Of a DNA stretch of 64,000 bases, positions 8,156-16,386 are shown piece by piece. The notes beneath the pieces were generated by a model. It saw only the letters and a list, made by a program, of their open reading frames with translations, had not been told where the DNA came from and made no database searches. The stretch covers positions 5,691-69,690 of the forward strand of contig UQNC01000006.1 of assembly GCA_900542175.1 (NCBI GenBank). Direction: 5' to 3'. The translations under genes and the position numbers were made by a program. The first letter of the stretch is position 1, and each line of letters starts with the position of its first letter. Source of the DNA: an uncultured Collinsella sp. (GTDB lineage: Bacteria > Actinomycetota > Coriobacteriia > Coriobacteriales > Coriobacteriaceae).

Positions 8156-9028
8156 CTACAGACGCTTGAGAATCACGTAGCGGTTGAGCTCGCCGCTGCG
8201 ACCGTCGGCATGGAAGCGATCAAGCTCGCGCACGGGGACCTCGCCACTCTTGTAGAACGTACGCACGCCGCGCACCAGGTCGGTGATCTGCTGATCGTCA
8301 AAGTGATGGCAATAGCGGTAGGCGTGGCGGTCGTTTTGCCAGCCGATGAGGTGGTCGCCGGCTTCAAACTGCGCGGAATCGTAACCCTCAAACGGCGGGG
8401 TGAGCTCGGCACGGGCCTCGGCGCGAACGGCCTTGCGCGCCATGCGCTCGTCGTTCATAAACTCCCAAAAGCTGATGGCGATGATGCCACCCGGGCGCGT
8501 CTGACGCACCAAGGCGTCGAGCACGCGTACGCGGTACTCGCACGACGGCACGTGGTGCATAAAGCCAAAGCAGACCGAGATGTCCGCGAGCGGGGCGTCG
8601 AAAAGCACGTCGGGTGTCTCGGCGGGGTTGAGCTTCATGAGGGCATCGAGCACATCGAGCTCCTGGAAGTGCAGGTTGGGGATGCGCAGGGCGTGGCCGC
8701 GCGCATCGATGGCCAGGTCCTGGCATGAGTCGACGCCATAGAACTCGAAGGGGCAGCTGGCGTCTGCCGAGGGGCTTGCGCCGTCTACGCCTTTGGCAGC
8801 CAGCGTGCCGCCGGCGGCAAAGTTCTCGAATCGCATGTTGCCGCAGGCAAGGTCGAAGACACGGACGGGATGCTCGATGGTGGCCACATCGAGCTGGTCG
8901 AGCGCGATGTCCATGGTGCGCACCCAGCCGGGCCAAGGGGCCTGGCGTGTATCGGAAAAGGAGGCGGAGTGCTCGCGATAGAACGTATTGTTGAGCTGGA
9001 TGAGCGATGAGGCGAAATCGCGGTTCAC
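8156..9028 (-). CDS. Class I SAM-dependent methyltransferase
   Basis: A 290-residue methyltransferase of unknown substrate. Visible are the SAM-binding motif RVFDLACGNMRFENF, the acidic post-beta-2 position in FYGVDSCQDLA, and RPGGIIAISFWEFM, typical of the motif after helix D in methyltransferase domain 11/25-like proteins. The GTG at 9028 is preferred because GGAGGGA lies 10 bases upstream; the open frame extends further 5' but without a ribosome binding site. A TTGACA promoter lies upstream (9149-9177). The downstream trmB is on the same strand, 120 bases away, and probably transcribed separately. Confidence 0.78.
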   Translation of the reverse strand: MNRDFASSLIQLNNTFYREHSASFSDTRQAPWPGWVRTMDIALDQLDVATIEHPVRVFDLACGNMRFENFAAGGTLAAKGVDGASPSADASCPFEFYGVDSCQDLAIDARGHALRIPNLHFQELDVLDALMKLNPAETPDVLFDAPLADISVCFGFMHHVPSCEYRVRVLDALVRQTRPGGIIAISFWEFMNDERMARKAVRAEARAELTPPFEGYDSAQFEAGDHLIGWQNDRHAYRYCHHFDDQQITDLVRGVRTFYKSGEVPVRELDRFHADGRSGELNRYVILKRL

Positions 9029-9148
9029 GGCGCGGGACTCCCTCCGTTGGCGGTGCGGAATAAACAGTACGACCATACTACCGTTAACGCCGCAACGGGG
9101 ACAACCGAGCTGCGGGTCATTGCTTTGTTTGGACACATTTCCGCAGCT

Positions 9149-9177
9149 CATATGTGCCCGCAACCGCCGGTTGTCAA
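9149..9177 (-). promoter_or_regulatory. Sigma-70 promoter for the methyltransferase
   Basis: On the minus strand, a consensus -35 box TTGACA (9172-9177) is followed after exactly 17 bases by CATATG (9149-9154) as a -10 element. This predicts a leader of roughly 110 bases before the GTG at 9028. Confidence 0.45.
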
Positions 9178-9295
9178 AAATCTCACTAGAATAGGTGGCA
9201 TGCTTTTGGCGGTGGCGGATAGATTTTTAACTGTGCAAGGCGCCTTAAGAACAAAAACGGTCCGGCGGCACGGCTGGCATCACATAGGAGGAACC

Positions 9296-10018
9296 ATGAA
9301 TGTAGAAACTGCGCAGCGGCTCGCCGGCCTTCGTCGCAGCAAGGGTTTTAGCCAAGAAGGGCTGGCGCGAAAGCTGGGGCTGTCGCGCCAGGCGGTCAGT
9401 AAATGGGAGCGTGCGGAGAGTTCGCCCGATACCGAGAACCTGATCTCGCTCGCAAAACTCTATGGCGTGAGTTTGGACGAGCTCCTCAATCCGAGCGATG
9501 AGATCGAGGACGATATCGAGTTTGAGAACGAGGACCGCGCCCGTCAGCGCGAGGCCGAGGCGGCGGAGCGCGCCCGTACCCATGAGGCGGCGGCACGTGC
9601 TACCGAGGCGGCAACGCAGGCGAGTGATGCCGCCGCCAAGGCGGCGCAAGCGGCAAGCTGGAGCGCGCAGGCAGCTAATGCGGCGACGGCTCAGGTGACG
9701 GGTGCCGGTGCGACCAGCGTGACTCCGGTGAAGGGTCCGTTCCAGTCGTTCCCGTACTGGGCCGTGTGCTGGCTGCTGTTCTTTTTGCTGATGTTCCTGT
9801 TTGGCGCCGGCCCCTTTGCCGCGCTGATTTTCTTTACGATCCCCATCTATCACTGGGCGGCACGTGCGCTCGATGGCGATTGGGCGCGCGGGGATATCCA
9901 GGTTGGTCCGGCGCCGGCGGTCGCTAGGACTAAGGGGGAGGACGTTTCCACAGCGGTTGACGCTGACATGGCTGCCGCGACCACCACTGAGTCGAGTGCC
10001 AAAGAAGGTGATGAATGA
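9296..10018 (+). CDS. Membrane-anchored XRE-family regulator
   Basis: A 240-residue predicted transcription factor. Residues 5-60 form a Cro/XRE helix-turn-helix (recognition region LSRQAVSKWERAESSPD), followed by an acidic linker and an Ala-rich stretch (about residues 75-135) likely to be helical. Two hydrophobic segments around residues 157-190 would tether it to the membrane. The start at 9296 has a strong AGGAGG. Its stop overlaps the start of the DUF4097 gene, so the two are translationally coupled. A membrane-bound DNA-binding protein paired with an exported beta-solenoid protein suggests a small envelope-sensing unit; this is inferred from gene order. Confidence 0.85.
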   Translation: MNVETAQRLAGLRRSKGFSQEGLARKLGLSRQAVSKWERAESSPDTENLISLAKLYGVSLDELLNPSDEIEDDIEFENEDRARQREAEAAERARTHEAAARATEAATQASDAAAKAAQAASWSAQAANAATAQVTGAGATSVTPVKGPFQSFPYWAVCWLLFFLLMFLFGAGPFAALIFFTIPIYHWAARALDGDWARGDIQVGPAPAVARTKGEDVSTAVDADMAAATTTESSAKEGDE

Positions 10019-10914
10019 TGAAGCTCTCGCATGAGTCTAAGAGGCGCTTGGGCATTGGCATCGGAGCGTTTGTGCTCATCATCGGGCTTGTTTTTGGCAT
10101 TTCGCGGACTTTGATTCATTTTGATGGCCCGTGGGATCTCGACGATGTTGTATCCGGCTTGTCTGGTATGGGCGATGCGTTCGACGAGGACGATTCCTTG
10201 AATAGCGGTAACTATTCCGCTCGGCCTCAACAGCTTTCGAGCGAAACGTTTGATGCCGACGCGTTCACATCCCTTGACTTGGATGTGACGTCGGGTACGG
10301 TTGAGGTCAAGTGCGTTTCCGACGGGCCGGTACGTGTCATCGAGAGTGGCCGCGTCGCAAAAGGAGTAGCTGCTCACGATGCGGCAACCCAGAATCTGGC
10401 CGTGGTTAAGGGTTCTGCGCTCAAGATTCGCCAGTTCGATTGCGATGACGAGCGCGCTATCGATCGTTCGGTCACCATCGAGCTGCCGCGGGATGTTGCG
10501 GATAACCTGGTCGGCATTACGGCGAGGGTGGGGTCGGGAGAACTGACGGTCGCGGACATTGCATGTCACGACTTCGAATTGACGTTGGACTCGGGAGACG
10601 TTGAGTTTGCGGGCACCGTAACCGACACCTTGGATGCCGAGGTCGGTTCGGGCGATGTGGCGTTCGAGCTCTACCAGGCCCCCGCGAAGTCGATGGACGT
10701 AAGCGTGGGCTCGGGCGATGTGGAGATATCGGTTCCGAACTCTACGGGCTTTAAGGCGAGCCTCACCGTGGGCAGCGGTGACTTTGAGAGCGATTTCCTT
10801 CCGCTTGGCTACGATGGCGAGACCATATTGAATGCTGAATTCGACAACGGTGACAAGTCTGCAACGTATCGTTTTAAGGTCGGTTCGGGCGACATGTCGT
10901 TCGAATCGGTGTGA
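10015..10914 (+). CDS. DUF4097 family putative envelope protein with beta-solenoid repeats
   Basis: A 299-residue protein (or 298 from the second ATG at 10018). It has one N-terminal transmembrane helix (about residues 13-30, LGIGIGAFVLIIGLVFG) and an extracytoplasmic part of DUF4097 type. The C-terminal half repeats a short unit centred on VGSGDV or LDSGDV at least six times, consistent with rungs of a beta-solenoid. Function in this family is not established; members often sit next to regulators, as here. The ATGATG start overlaps the upstream stop codon. Confidence 0.83.
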   Translation: MMKLSHESKRRLGIGIGAFVLIIGLVFGISRTLIHFDGPWDLDDVVSGLSGMGDAFDEDDSLNSGNYSARPQQLSSETFDADAFTSLDLDVTSGTVEVKCVSDGPVRVIESGRVAKGVAAHDAATQNLAVVKGSALKIRQFDCDDERAIDRSVTIELPRDVADNLVGITARVGSGELTVADIACHDFELTLDSGDVEFAGTVTDTLDAEVGSGDVAFELYQAPAKSMDVSVGSGDVEISVPNSTGFKASLTVGSGDFESDFLPLGYDGETILNAEFDNGDKSATYRFKVGSGDMSFESV

Positions 10915-10960
10915 CATGCGGTTTTCGGAGATCGGTGCATATAGGCATGCTCTTTGATGG

Positions 10961-10999
10961 AGGCGCCGGGGCCGTGACTGGCTCCGGCGCCTTTGCCTT
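10961..10999 (+). terminator. Terminator after DUF4097 gene
   Basis: A 9-bp stem (AGGCGCCGG, 10961-10969, with CCGGCGCCT, 10984-10992) is followed by the T-rich TTGCCTTT. Confidence 0.65.
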
Positions 11000-11011
11000 T
11001 ACAATGGGGGC

Positions 11012-12919
11012 ATGGAACAGATTATTTTGAACATACTCGAGGCTCTGCGTCGCGGTGAGACCGTGGACGACAAGGCGCTCGTCAAACTGATACATGCCGA
11101 GGCGCGCCGTGAGGGTGCCGACAAACGAGATCTGGCCAAGCGCCGTCTGCTGCCGTTCTACCAGCGGGTTAAACGTGAGAAGCCGGCTCGTTGGGCTGGA
11201 TGGAATGTCGATGCCGAGCTGGAGCGTCAGCTGCTGCAGGTGCTGCGCATGAAGCCGCGCCGCACGGCTTCGGGCGTGGCGACCATTACCGTCATCACCA
11301 AGCCGTGGCCCTGTTCGGGCGATTGCCTGTTTTGCCCCAACGATCTGCGCATGCCCAAAAGCTATCTGCATGCCGAGCCGGCATGCGCCCGTGCGGAGCA
11401 AAACTGCTTTGACCCGTATTTGCAGGTGAGCGCTCGCCTGACCGCACTTTCGCAGATGGGGCATGCGACCGACAAGATCGAGCTTATCGTGCTCGGTGGC
11501 ACCTGGAGCGACTATCCGCAAGGGTATCAGACGTGGTTTATGTCCGAGCTTTTCCGTGCGCTCAATGACGATGCCGTCGCCGGCGTGGCGGCAAACCCCA
11601 TGTTGGCGCGTCCGGGCATCAGCCGTGCCGAGGCGGGGCGCCTGCTCGATGACGCTCCCGCCGATGCCCTGCCGCCGGTGGTAGCAGAGCGTCGCGAGCG
11701 CTATCGGGCCGCCGGCATTGCGACAGACGAGGTCGAGCTTGCTGCCGGCGTTGCCGACGAGCAGGGACGTGTGGATGCTGCCGTGGGCGGCTATAACCGT
11801 GCGGTGCGTCGTCTGTACGGCCCCGGTACGCCGTGGGGCGAGGTCACCGAGTGGCAGACGGCAACGATGGAGGAGCTCGAGCGTCAGCAGCGCATTAACG
11901 AGACGGCGAAGCATCGCGTGGTGGGGCTCGTTATCGAGACGCGCCCCGATGCCGTAACGCCGCAGGCCCTCACGCTCATCCGCCGCCTGGGTTGCACCAA
12001 GATACAGATGGGCATCCAAAGCCTTGACCAGCACCTGCTCGATATCAACGAGCGCCGCATTTCGGTGGCGCAGATCGAGCGGGCGTTTTCGCTCGCGCGC
12101 CTGTTTGGCTTTAAGATCCACGCGCACTTTATGCTCAACTTGTTGGGTGCTACGCCTGAGGGGGACAAGCGTGACTACGAGCGCTTTATGACCGAGGGCG
12201 CCTTTATGCCCGACGAGGTCAAGGTCTACCCGTGCGCGCTCATCGAGGGCTCGCATCTGGTGGGCTGTTACGAGCGTGGCGAGTGGCGCCCCTATACCGA
12301 GGAAGAACTGCTCGCCGTGTTGGCCGATGACATCGTGGTGACGCCGGCGTTCTGCCGCATCAGCCGCATGATTCGCGACTTTAGTTCCGATGACATCATG
12401 GTGGGCAACAAGAAGCCCAACCTGCGTCAGCTCGTCGAGAACCGCCTGGCTGCTCGGGGTGACGGTGCGACGGTGCGTGAGATCCGCTATCGCGAGATTA
12501 GCACGGCGGGCGCCGACCTAGGCGAGTTGACCCTTGACGAGGGCGTGGCGTACGAGACGCCGGTGACGCACGAGCGCTTTTTGCAGTGGGTGACGCCGCA
12601 GGGCAAAATCGCGGGTTTTTTGCGCCTGTCGCTGCCCGATCGCGCGTTTGTTGCCGCGCATGCGGACGAGTTGCCGACGGCGCCGGACGAGGCGATGATT
12701 CGCGAGGTGCACGTGTACGGCATGGCGGCGCGCATGGGAGATCAAGGCCAGGCGGCTCAGCATCATGGACTGGGGCGGTCGCTGGTGGAGCGTGCGTGCC
12801 AGATGGCGCGGGACGCGGGCTATGCGCGCATCAACGTGATCAGCGCGATCGGCACGCGTGAGTACTATCGTCATTTGGGTTTTTACGACCATGGCCTTTA
12901 TCTGCAAAAGGAGCTCTAG
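11012..12919 (+). CDS. elp3: Elp3-family radical SAM / GNAT tRNA-uridine modification enzyme
   Basis: A 635-residue homologue of the Elongator catalytic subunit. Residues ~85-400 are a radical SAM domain with the Elp3-type cysteines C101, C105 and C108 in PCSGDCLFCPND, plus VLGGTWSDYP and KIQMGIQSLD. Residues ~500-635 are a GNAT acetyltransferase fold ending in GLGRSLVERACQMA and EYYRHLGF. Eukaryotic Elp3 makes cm5U at the tRNA wobble uridine from acetyl-CoA and SAM. Bacteria lack the other Elongator subunits, so the protein presumably acts alone, as described for some archaeal and bacterial Elp3 proteins. It is directly followed by, and coupled to, the spermidine-synthase-like gene. Confidence 0.9.
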   Translation: MEQIILNILEALRRGETVDDKALVKLIHAEARREGADKRDLAKRRLLPFYQRVKREKPARWAGWNVDAELERQLLQVLRMKPRRTASGVATITVITKPWPCSGDCLFCPNDLRMPKSYLHAEPACARAEQNCFDPYLQVSARLTALSQMGHATDKIELIVLGGTWSDYPQGYQTWFMSELFRALNDDAVAGVAANPMLARPGISRAEAGRLLDDAPADALPPVVAERRERYRAAGIATDEVELAAGVADEQGRVDAAVGGYNRAVRRLYGPGTPWGEVTEWQTATMEELERQQRINETAKHRVVGLVIETRPDAVTPQALTLIRRLGCTKIQMGIQSLDQHLLDINERRISVAQIERAFSLARLFGFKIHAHFMLNLLGATPEGDKRDYERFMTEGAFMPDEVKVYPCALIEGSHLVGCYERGEWRPYTEEELLAVLADDIVVTPAFCRISRMIRDFSSDDIMVGNKKPNLRQLVENRLAARGDGATVREIRYREISTAGADLGELTLDEGVAYETPVTHERFLQWVTPQGKIAGFLRLSLPDRAFVAAHADELPTAPDEAMIREVHVYGMAARMGDQGQAAQHHGLGRSLVERACQMARDAGYARINVISAIGTREYYRHLGFYDHGLYLQKEL

Positions 12920-13798
12920 ATGAACAAGCCGAGTGTTTCTGCCGGCGTCGTTGCCGGCGTTGCTCTGGGAGCCGCGGCGCTTGGTGCGGCCGCTGTCGCT
13001 GTTCGTGCTGCCTGTCTGCAGGTCGCGAGGACCCGCAATGGGCTGGCACGTGTGAAGCGCGTGCACGATGAGGGCGGCGACGAAGTTCGCGTATTGGTGC
13101 AAGGCGGCGTCTACCAAAGCGCGAGCTATGTTGGCGATCGTTGGGCGGAGCCAGTCTTTGCGTACTATCGTGCATTTGACGATGTGTTTGAGGCCGAGGA
13201 CGCAATGCGTGATGCTTACGGGCATGGTATCGACCGTATGCTCATGCTGGGCGGCGGCGGGTTTGCCTATCCCAAGTTTGCGCTGATGTCGCACGAGGGC
13301 CTGCGCATGGACGTCATCGAGTATGACGGAGAGATAACGCGCTTGGCGCGCCGTTGGTTCTATCTGGATGAACTGGAGCACGCGGTGGGCGATCGCCTGC
13401 GGGTGATTACCGCTGAGGCTCGCTCGTATCTGGGTGTGACGAGCGTGGGCCATCGTCGCTACGACGTGGTCGTGAGCGATTGCTTTGGCGGTGCCGAGCC
13501 CGTGCGCGAGCTGGCGACCGTTGAGGCGCTGCGCCTGGTGCGGGGCAGCCTGAACCCCGGGGGTATCTACGTGGCCAATATCGTGAGCGCAAACGAGGGG
13601 AGCGATGTGACGTTCCTTCGCGACTGCGCTGCCGCGGCACTCGAGGTATTCGTCCACGCCTGGGTGGTCCCATGTGGCGATGCGAAGTTCAGCGGCGAGG
13701 AAAACTACCTGCTCATCGCCAGCGACGGCGACTACGCCTTTGCCGAAGCCGTGCCCTTCGACACCGACTTCCTCGGCACCGTCCTTCACGACAAGTAA
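12920..13798 (+). CDS. Spermidine-synthase-like methyltransferase-fold protein with N-terminal anchor
   Basis: A 292-residue protein with a Rossmann domain of the spermidine synthase/spermine synthase superfamily. It has RMLMLGGGGFAYPK (nucleotide-binding loop), MDVIEYDGEI (acidic residue after strand 2) and YDVVVSDCFGG (the position of the aminopropyltransferase acid). The first ~30 residues are a hydrophobic Ala/Val-rich segment, so it is likely membrane-tethered. Many such proteins are not true aminopropyltransferases and the substrate is unknown. Its ribosome binding site (AAAAGGAG) lies inside the end of elp3, with the start codon immediately after the elp3 stop. Confidence 0.72.
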   Translation: MNKPSVSAGVVAGVALGAAALGAAAVAVRAACLQVARTRNGLARVKRVHDEGGDEVRVLVQGGVYQSASYVGDRWAEPVFAYYRAFDDVFEAEDAMRDAYGHGIDRMLMLGGGGFAYPKFALMSHEGLRMDVIEYDGEITRLARRWFYLDELEHAVGDRLRVITAEARSYLGVTSVGHRRYDVVVSDCFGGAEPVRELATVEALRLVRGSLNPGGIYVANIVSANEGSDVTFLRDCAAAALEVFVHAWVVPCGDAKFSGEENYLLIASDGDYAFAEAVPFDTDFLGTVLHDK

Positions 13799-13825
13799 GT
13801 CTCCCCGTCCCAAAAAAGACTGGTC

Positions 13826-16270
13826 TTAGGCGTGGTCGCGCCAGCCGAGAACGCGCTGCTTCATACCCTCGATGTCGAGCACGCCTTCGGCAAAGCCCTT
13901 GCGCACGAGCTCTTCGGGAACAAACTCGTCGTAGCGGTCAAAGTAAGGCACCTCGCCAGGATAGACGAGCTCGATGGGATCGAAGTCCTTCTCGGCCTCG
14001 GCGGCGAGCACCTCAAAGAACGTCTCCTCATCGGCCTTCATCTTAAACTGCATAAAGTACGGGCGTGACGGATCGAGCCCGCGAAGGCCCAGCTCCGCGG
14101 CACATTTAATCTTGAGCATGCGCTCGAGCGCCAAAAAGGCGTAGCTGCCCAGCCAGGGGAAGAGCACCCAGGTATCGCCGCCCAGGTTAATGAGCGGCTT
14201 GGTTCCCGCCCCCGAAATCTCGGCCGTATGACGAGCCTGCGCCAAGCGGGCCCGTGCGTTACCCATAAGGTACGGATATGTCGCGTGCTCGTTGAGCGCC
14301 TTGCGCATGCGCTCGAGCACATGCGTGTTAATGTCGCCGGGGCAGTCGCCAAAGTAGGCCGGCACCCGGCCCTTGACCTGCGTGGCAAAGACAGTGTGGC
14401 GCTTCCAGTCCACTTCCTCGACAATCCAGCAGTGTCCGGCGATGGCGATGCGCTCACCGGGCGGGGGCGGATTAACGATCGTGCCCAGCTCAGCCGATTC
14501 GCTCCGGACGGTAAACTCCTCGTTTTCCTGGAACACGGCGTAGAACTTAAAGTTGTTGATGATGCGCTCGCCCGCGAGACCCACGATGAGCCCGCCACCT
14601 TCGGTGACCTGGATATGGTCGATCTTAATGAGGTGACGTAGCAGCACACGGTAATCGTCTGCCGAGACACGGTGGAAATAGCTGAGCGTGAGCACGCGCT
14701 GGGCAAGTTCGGCCGGCGTGAGCTCGCCGGTGCTGGCGAGGGTCGACATAGTCTGGTGATAGAGCAGGCTGTAGGGGAGACGATCGAGCTCGGGTGGCTC
14801 GACCCACTTTTCCTCGCGATAGAGTTGTACGAGCGCGATACCCTGCAGGAGCTTCCAGGGAATGGTTTCGGGCATCATCGTGCGCGGCTCGGGCTCTTCC
14901 TCGCGCATGACAAACCACATCTCGGGCGGAAGATCGCGACGGCCTGTGCGCCCCATGCGCTGCAAAAAGGAGCTGACGGTAAACGGCGCGTCAATCTGGA
15001 AGGCGCGCTCCAGGCGGCCGATATCGATACCGAGCTCCAACGTAGAGGTGGTGACGGTTGTCTGCGTCTGCTCCTCGTCGCGCATGAGCTCCTCGGCCGT
15101 CTCGCGTAGCGATGCCGAAAGATTGCCGTGATGGATGAGAAAACGGTCGGGCTCGTGCCGGCTCTCGCAGTAGCTGCGCAGCATGGAGCACACGGCCTCT
15201 GCCTCCTCGCGCGAGTTGGCAAAGACCAGGCATTTGCGGCCGCGCGTATGCTCAAAGATATAGCCCATGCCGGGGTCGGCGTTGTCGGGCGCCGTGTCGG
15301 TGGGGTTGAGAAGCGCCTGCTCGGTCGCTCGTGGGATGTCGACTTCGCCCTCGGGGGCCGAGGAAGTGCGACGGTCTTTGGGAGCGGCCTTGTCCCGCGC
15401 CTGCTCACGACGTTGACGGTGTTCTTCCTGTGTAAGCTGTCCGCTGTGGCACATGTCTTGTCCGGATGCGGGCAGCGCCGCGGGCGCCGCCGTCTCAATA
15501 CGCTCGCAAGCAAGCACCTCGGCTTCTTGTGGACCTGTGCCTACGAATCCTCGTTGCTGAGCCTGGGGGCCCGAGTTGTAGAAGTGCTCCATGGAGATGC
15601 GCCACACGCGGCGCGGTTCCTCAAAGCGGGGGATAACGCAGTCGCGCCCCGTTCCCTTCGAGAGAAAAGCGCCCGTGCGCTCGGGGTCGCCGATGGTGGC
15701 CGAAAGGCCAATGCGTCGGGGCTGTACGCCGGCCATGCGCGAGAGTCGCTCGATAAGGCAGAGCGTCTGCCCGCCACGGTCGCCGCGCATGAGCGAGTGG
15801 ACCTCATCGATGACCACATAGCGTAGGTCGCAGAACATGCGCGGGATCGCCATGTGCTTATGGATTAAGAGCGCCTCGAGCGACTCGGGCGTAATCTGCA
15901 AGATGCCGCTTGGCTTTTTGATGAGCTTGGCCTTGTGCGACTGCGAGACATCGCCATGCCAGTGCCAGACGGGGATGTCGGCTTCTTCGCACAGGTCATT
16001 GAGACGGACGAACTGATCATTGATGAGCGCTTTGAGGGGGCCGATGTAGAGGGCGCCCACGCTCGCGGGCGGGTTCTCCCAAAATTCGGTCAGGATGGGA
16101 AAGAAGGCTGCCTCGGTTTTGCCGGAAGCCGTGGATGCCGTCAGGAGCACATTATCTTGCGTGTTAAAGATGGCATCAGCTGCCGCAACCTGGATAGAGC
16201 GCAAGCTCTCCCAATCGTGGGAGTAGATGAAGTCTTGGATAAACGGGGCGTAGCGGTCAAAGGCGTTCAC
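13826..16270 (-). CDS. Lhr/BrxHI-like SF2 DEAD/DEAH helicase
   Basis: An 814-residue DNA helicase, third gene of the TerB-ATPase-helicase operon. Motifs in order: LTASTASGKTEA (Walker A, residues 44-52), IGPLKALIND (motif Ia), DEVH (155-158), LSATIGD (motif III, S190-T192), TSTLELGIDIG (motif V) and QRMGRTGRRD (motif VI). An Lhr-like C-terminal region of ~330 residues follows. Between the lobes, about residues 260-330, lies a low-complexity charged insertion that may be a linker. The GTG at 16270 has a textbook AAAGGAGG 4 bases upstream. BREX type 2 carries an Lhr-like helicase (BrxHI) next to the ATPase BrxD; here the same pair sits with a TerB protein. Confidence 0.86.
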   Translation of the reverse strand: MNAFDRYAPFIQDFIYSHDWESLRSIQVAAADAIFNTQDNVLLTASTASGKTEAAFFPILTEFWENPPASVGALYIGPLKALINDQFVRLNDLCEEADIPVWHWHGDVSQSHKAKLIKKPSGILQITPESLEALLIHKHMAIPRMFCDLRYVVIDEVHSLMRGDRGGQTLCLIERLSRMAGVQPRRIGLSATIGDPERTGAFLSKGTGRDCVIPRFEEPRRVWRISMEHFYNSGPQAQQRGFVGTGPQEAEVLACERIETAAPAALPASGQDMCHSGQLTQEEHRQRREQARDKAAPKDRRTSSAPEGEVDIPRATEQALLNPTDTAPDNADPGMGYIFEHTRGRKCLVFANSREEAEAVCSMLRSYCESRHEPDRFLIHHGNLSASLRETAEELMRDEEQTQTTVTTSTLELGIDIGRLERAFQIDAPFTVSSFLQRMGRTGRRDLPPEMWFVMREEEPEPRTMMPETIPWKLLQGIALVQLYREEKWVEPPELDRLPYSLLYHQTMSTLASTGELTPAELAQRVLTLSYFHRVSADDYRVLLRHLIKIDHIQVTEGGGLIVGLAGERIINNFKFYAVFQENEEFTVRSESAELGTIVNPPPPGERIAIAGHCWIVEEVDWKRHTVFATQVKGRVPAYFGDCPGDINTHVLERMRKALNEHATYPYLMGNARARLAQARHTAEISGAGTKPLINLGGDTWVLFPWLGSYAFLALERMLKIKCAAELGLRGLDPSRPYFMQFKMKADEETFFEVLAAEAEKDFDPIELVYPGEVPYFDRYDEFVPEELVRKGFAEGVLDIEGMKQRVLGWRDHA

Positions 16271-16353
16271 GAGGCCTCCTTTCAAAAGCGAATCTCTCAA
16301 CGCGGCGGGCAGTGGCTTGCTGCATTACTGCTTCAACGTTTGCCCAGATAGAG

Positions 16354-16386
16354 CCTGCCAAAATAAACCTGTCCCTTTTTGGCAGG
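16354..16386. repeat. Inverted repeat with CTGTCCC core inside the TerB operon
   Basis: CCTGCCAAAA (16354-16363) pairs with TTTTGGCAGG (16377-16386), enclosing a loop containing CTGTCCC (GGGACAG on the minus strand). It starts at the base next to the ATPase stop codon and lies 83 bases before the helicase start. It may act as a processing or attenuation hairpin, and it belongs to the GGGAC-core repeats seen elsewhere in the window. Confidence 0.7.
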
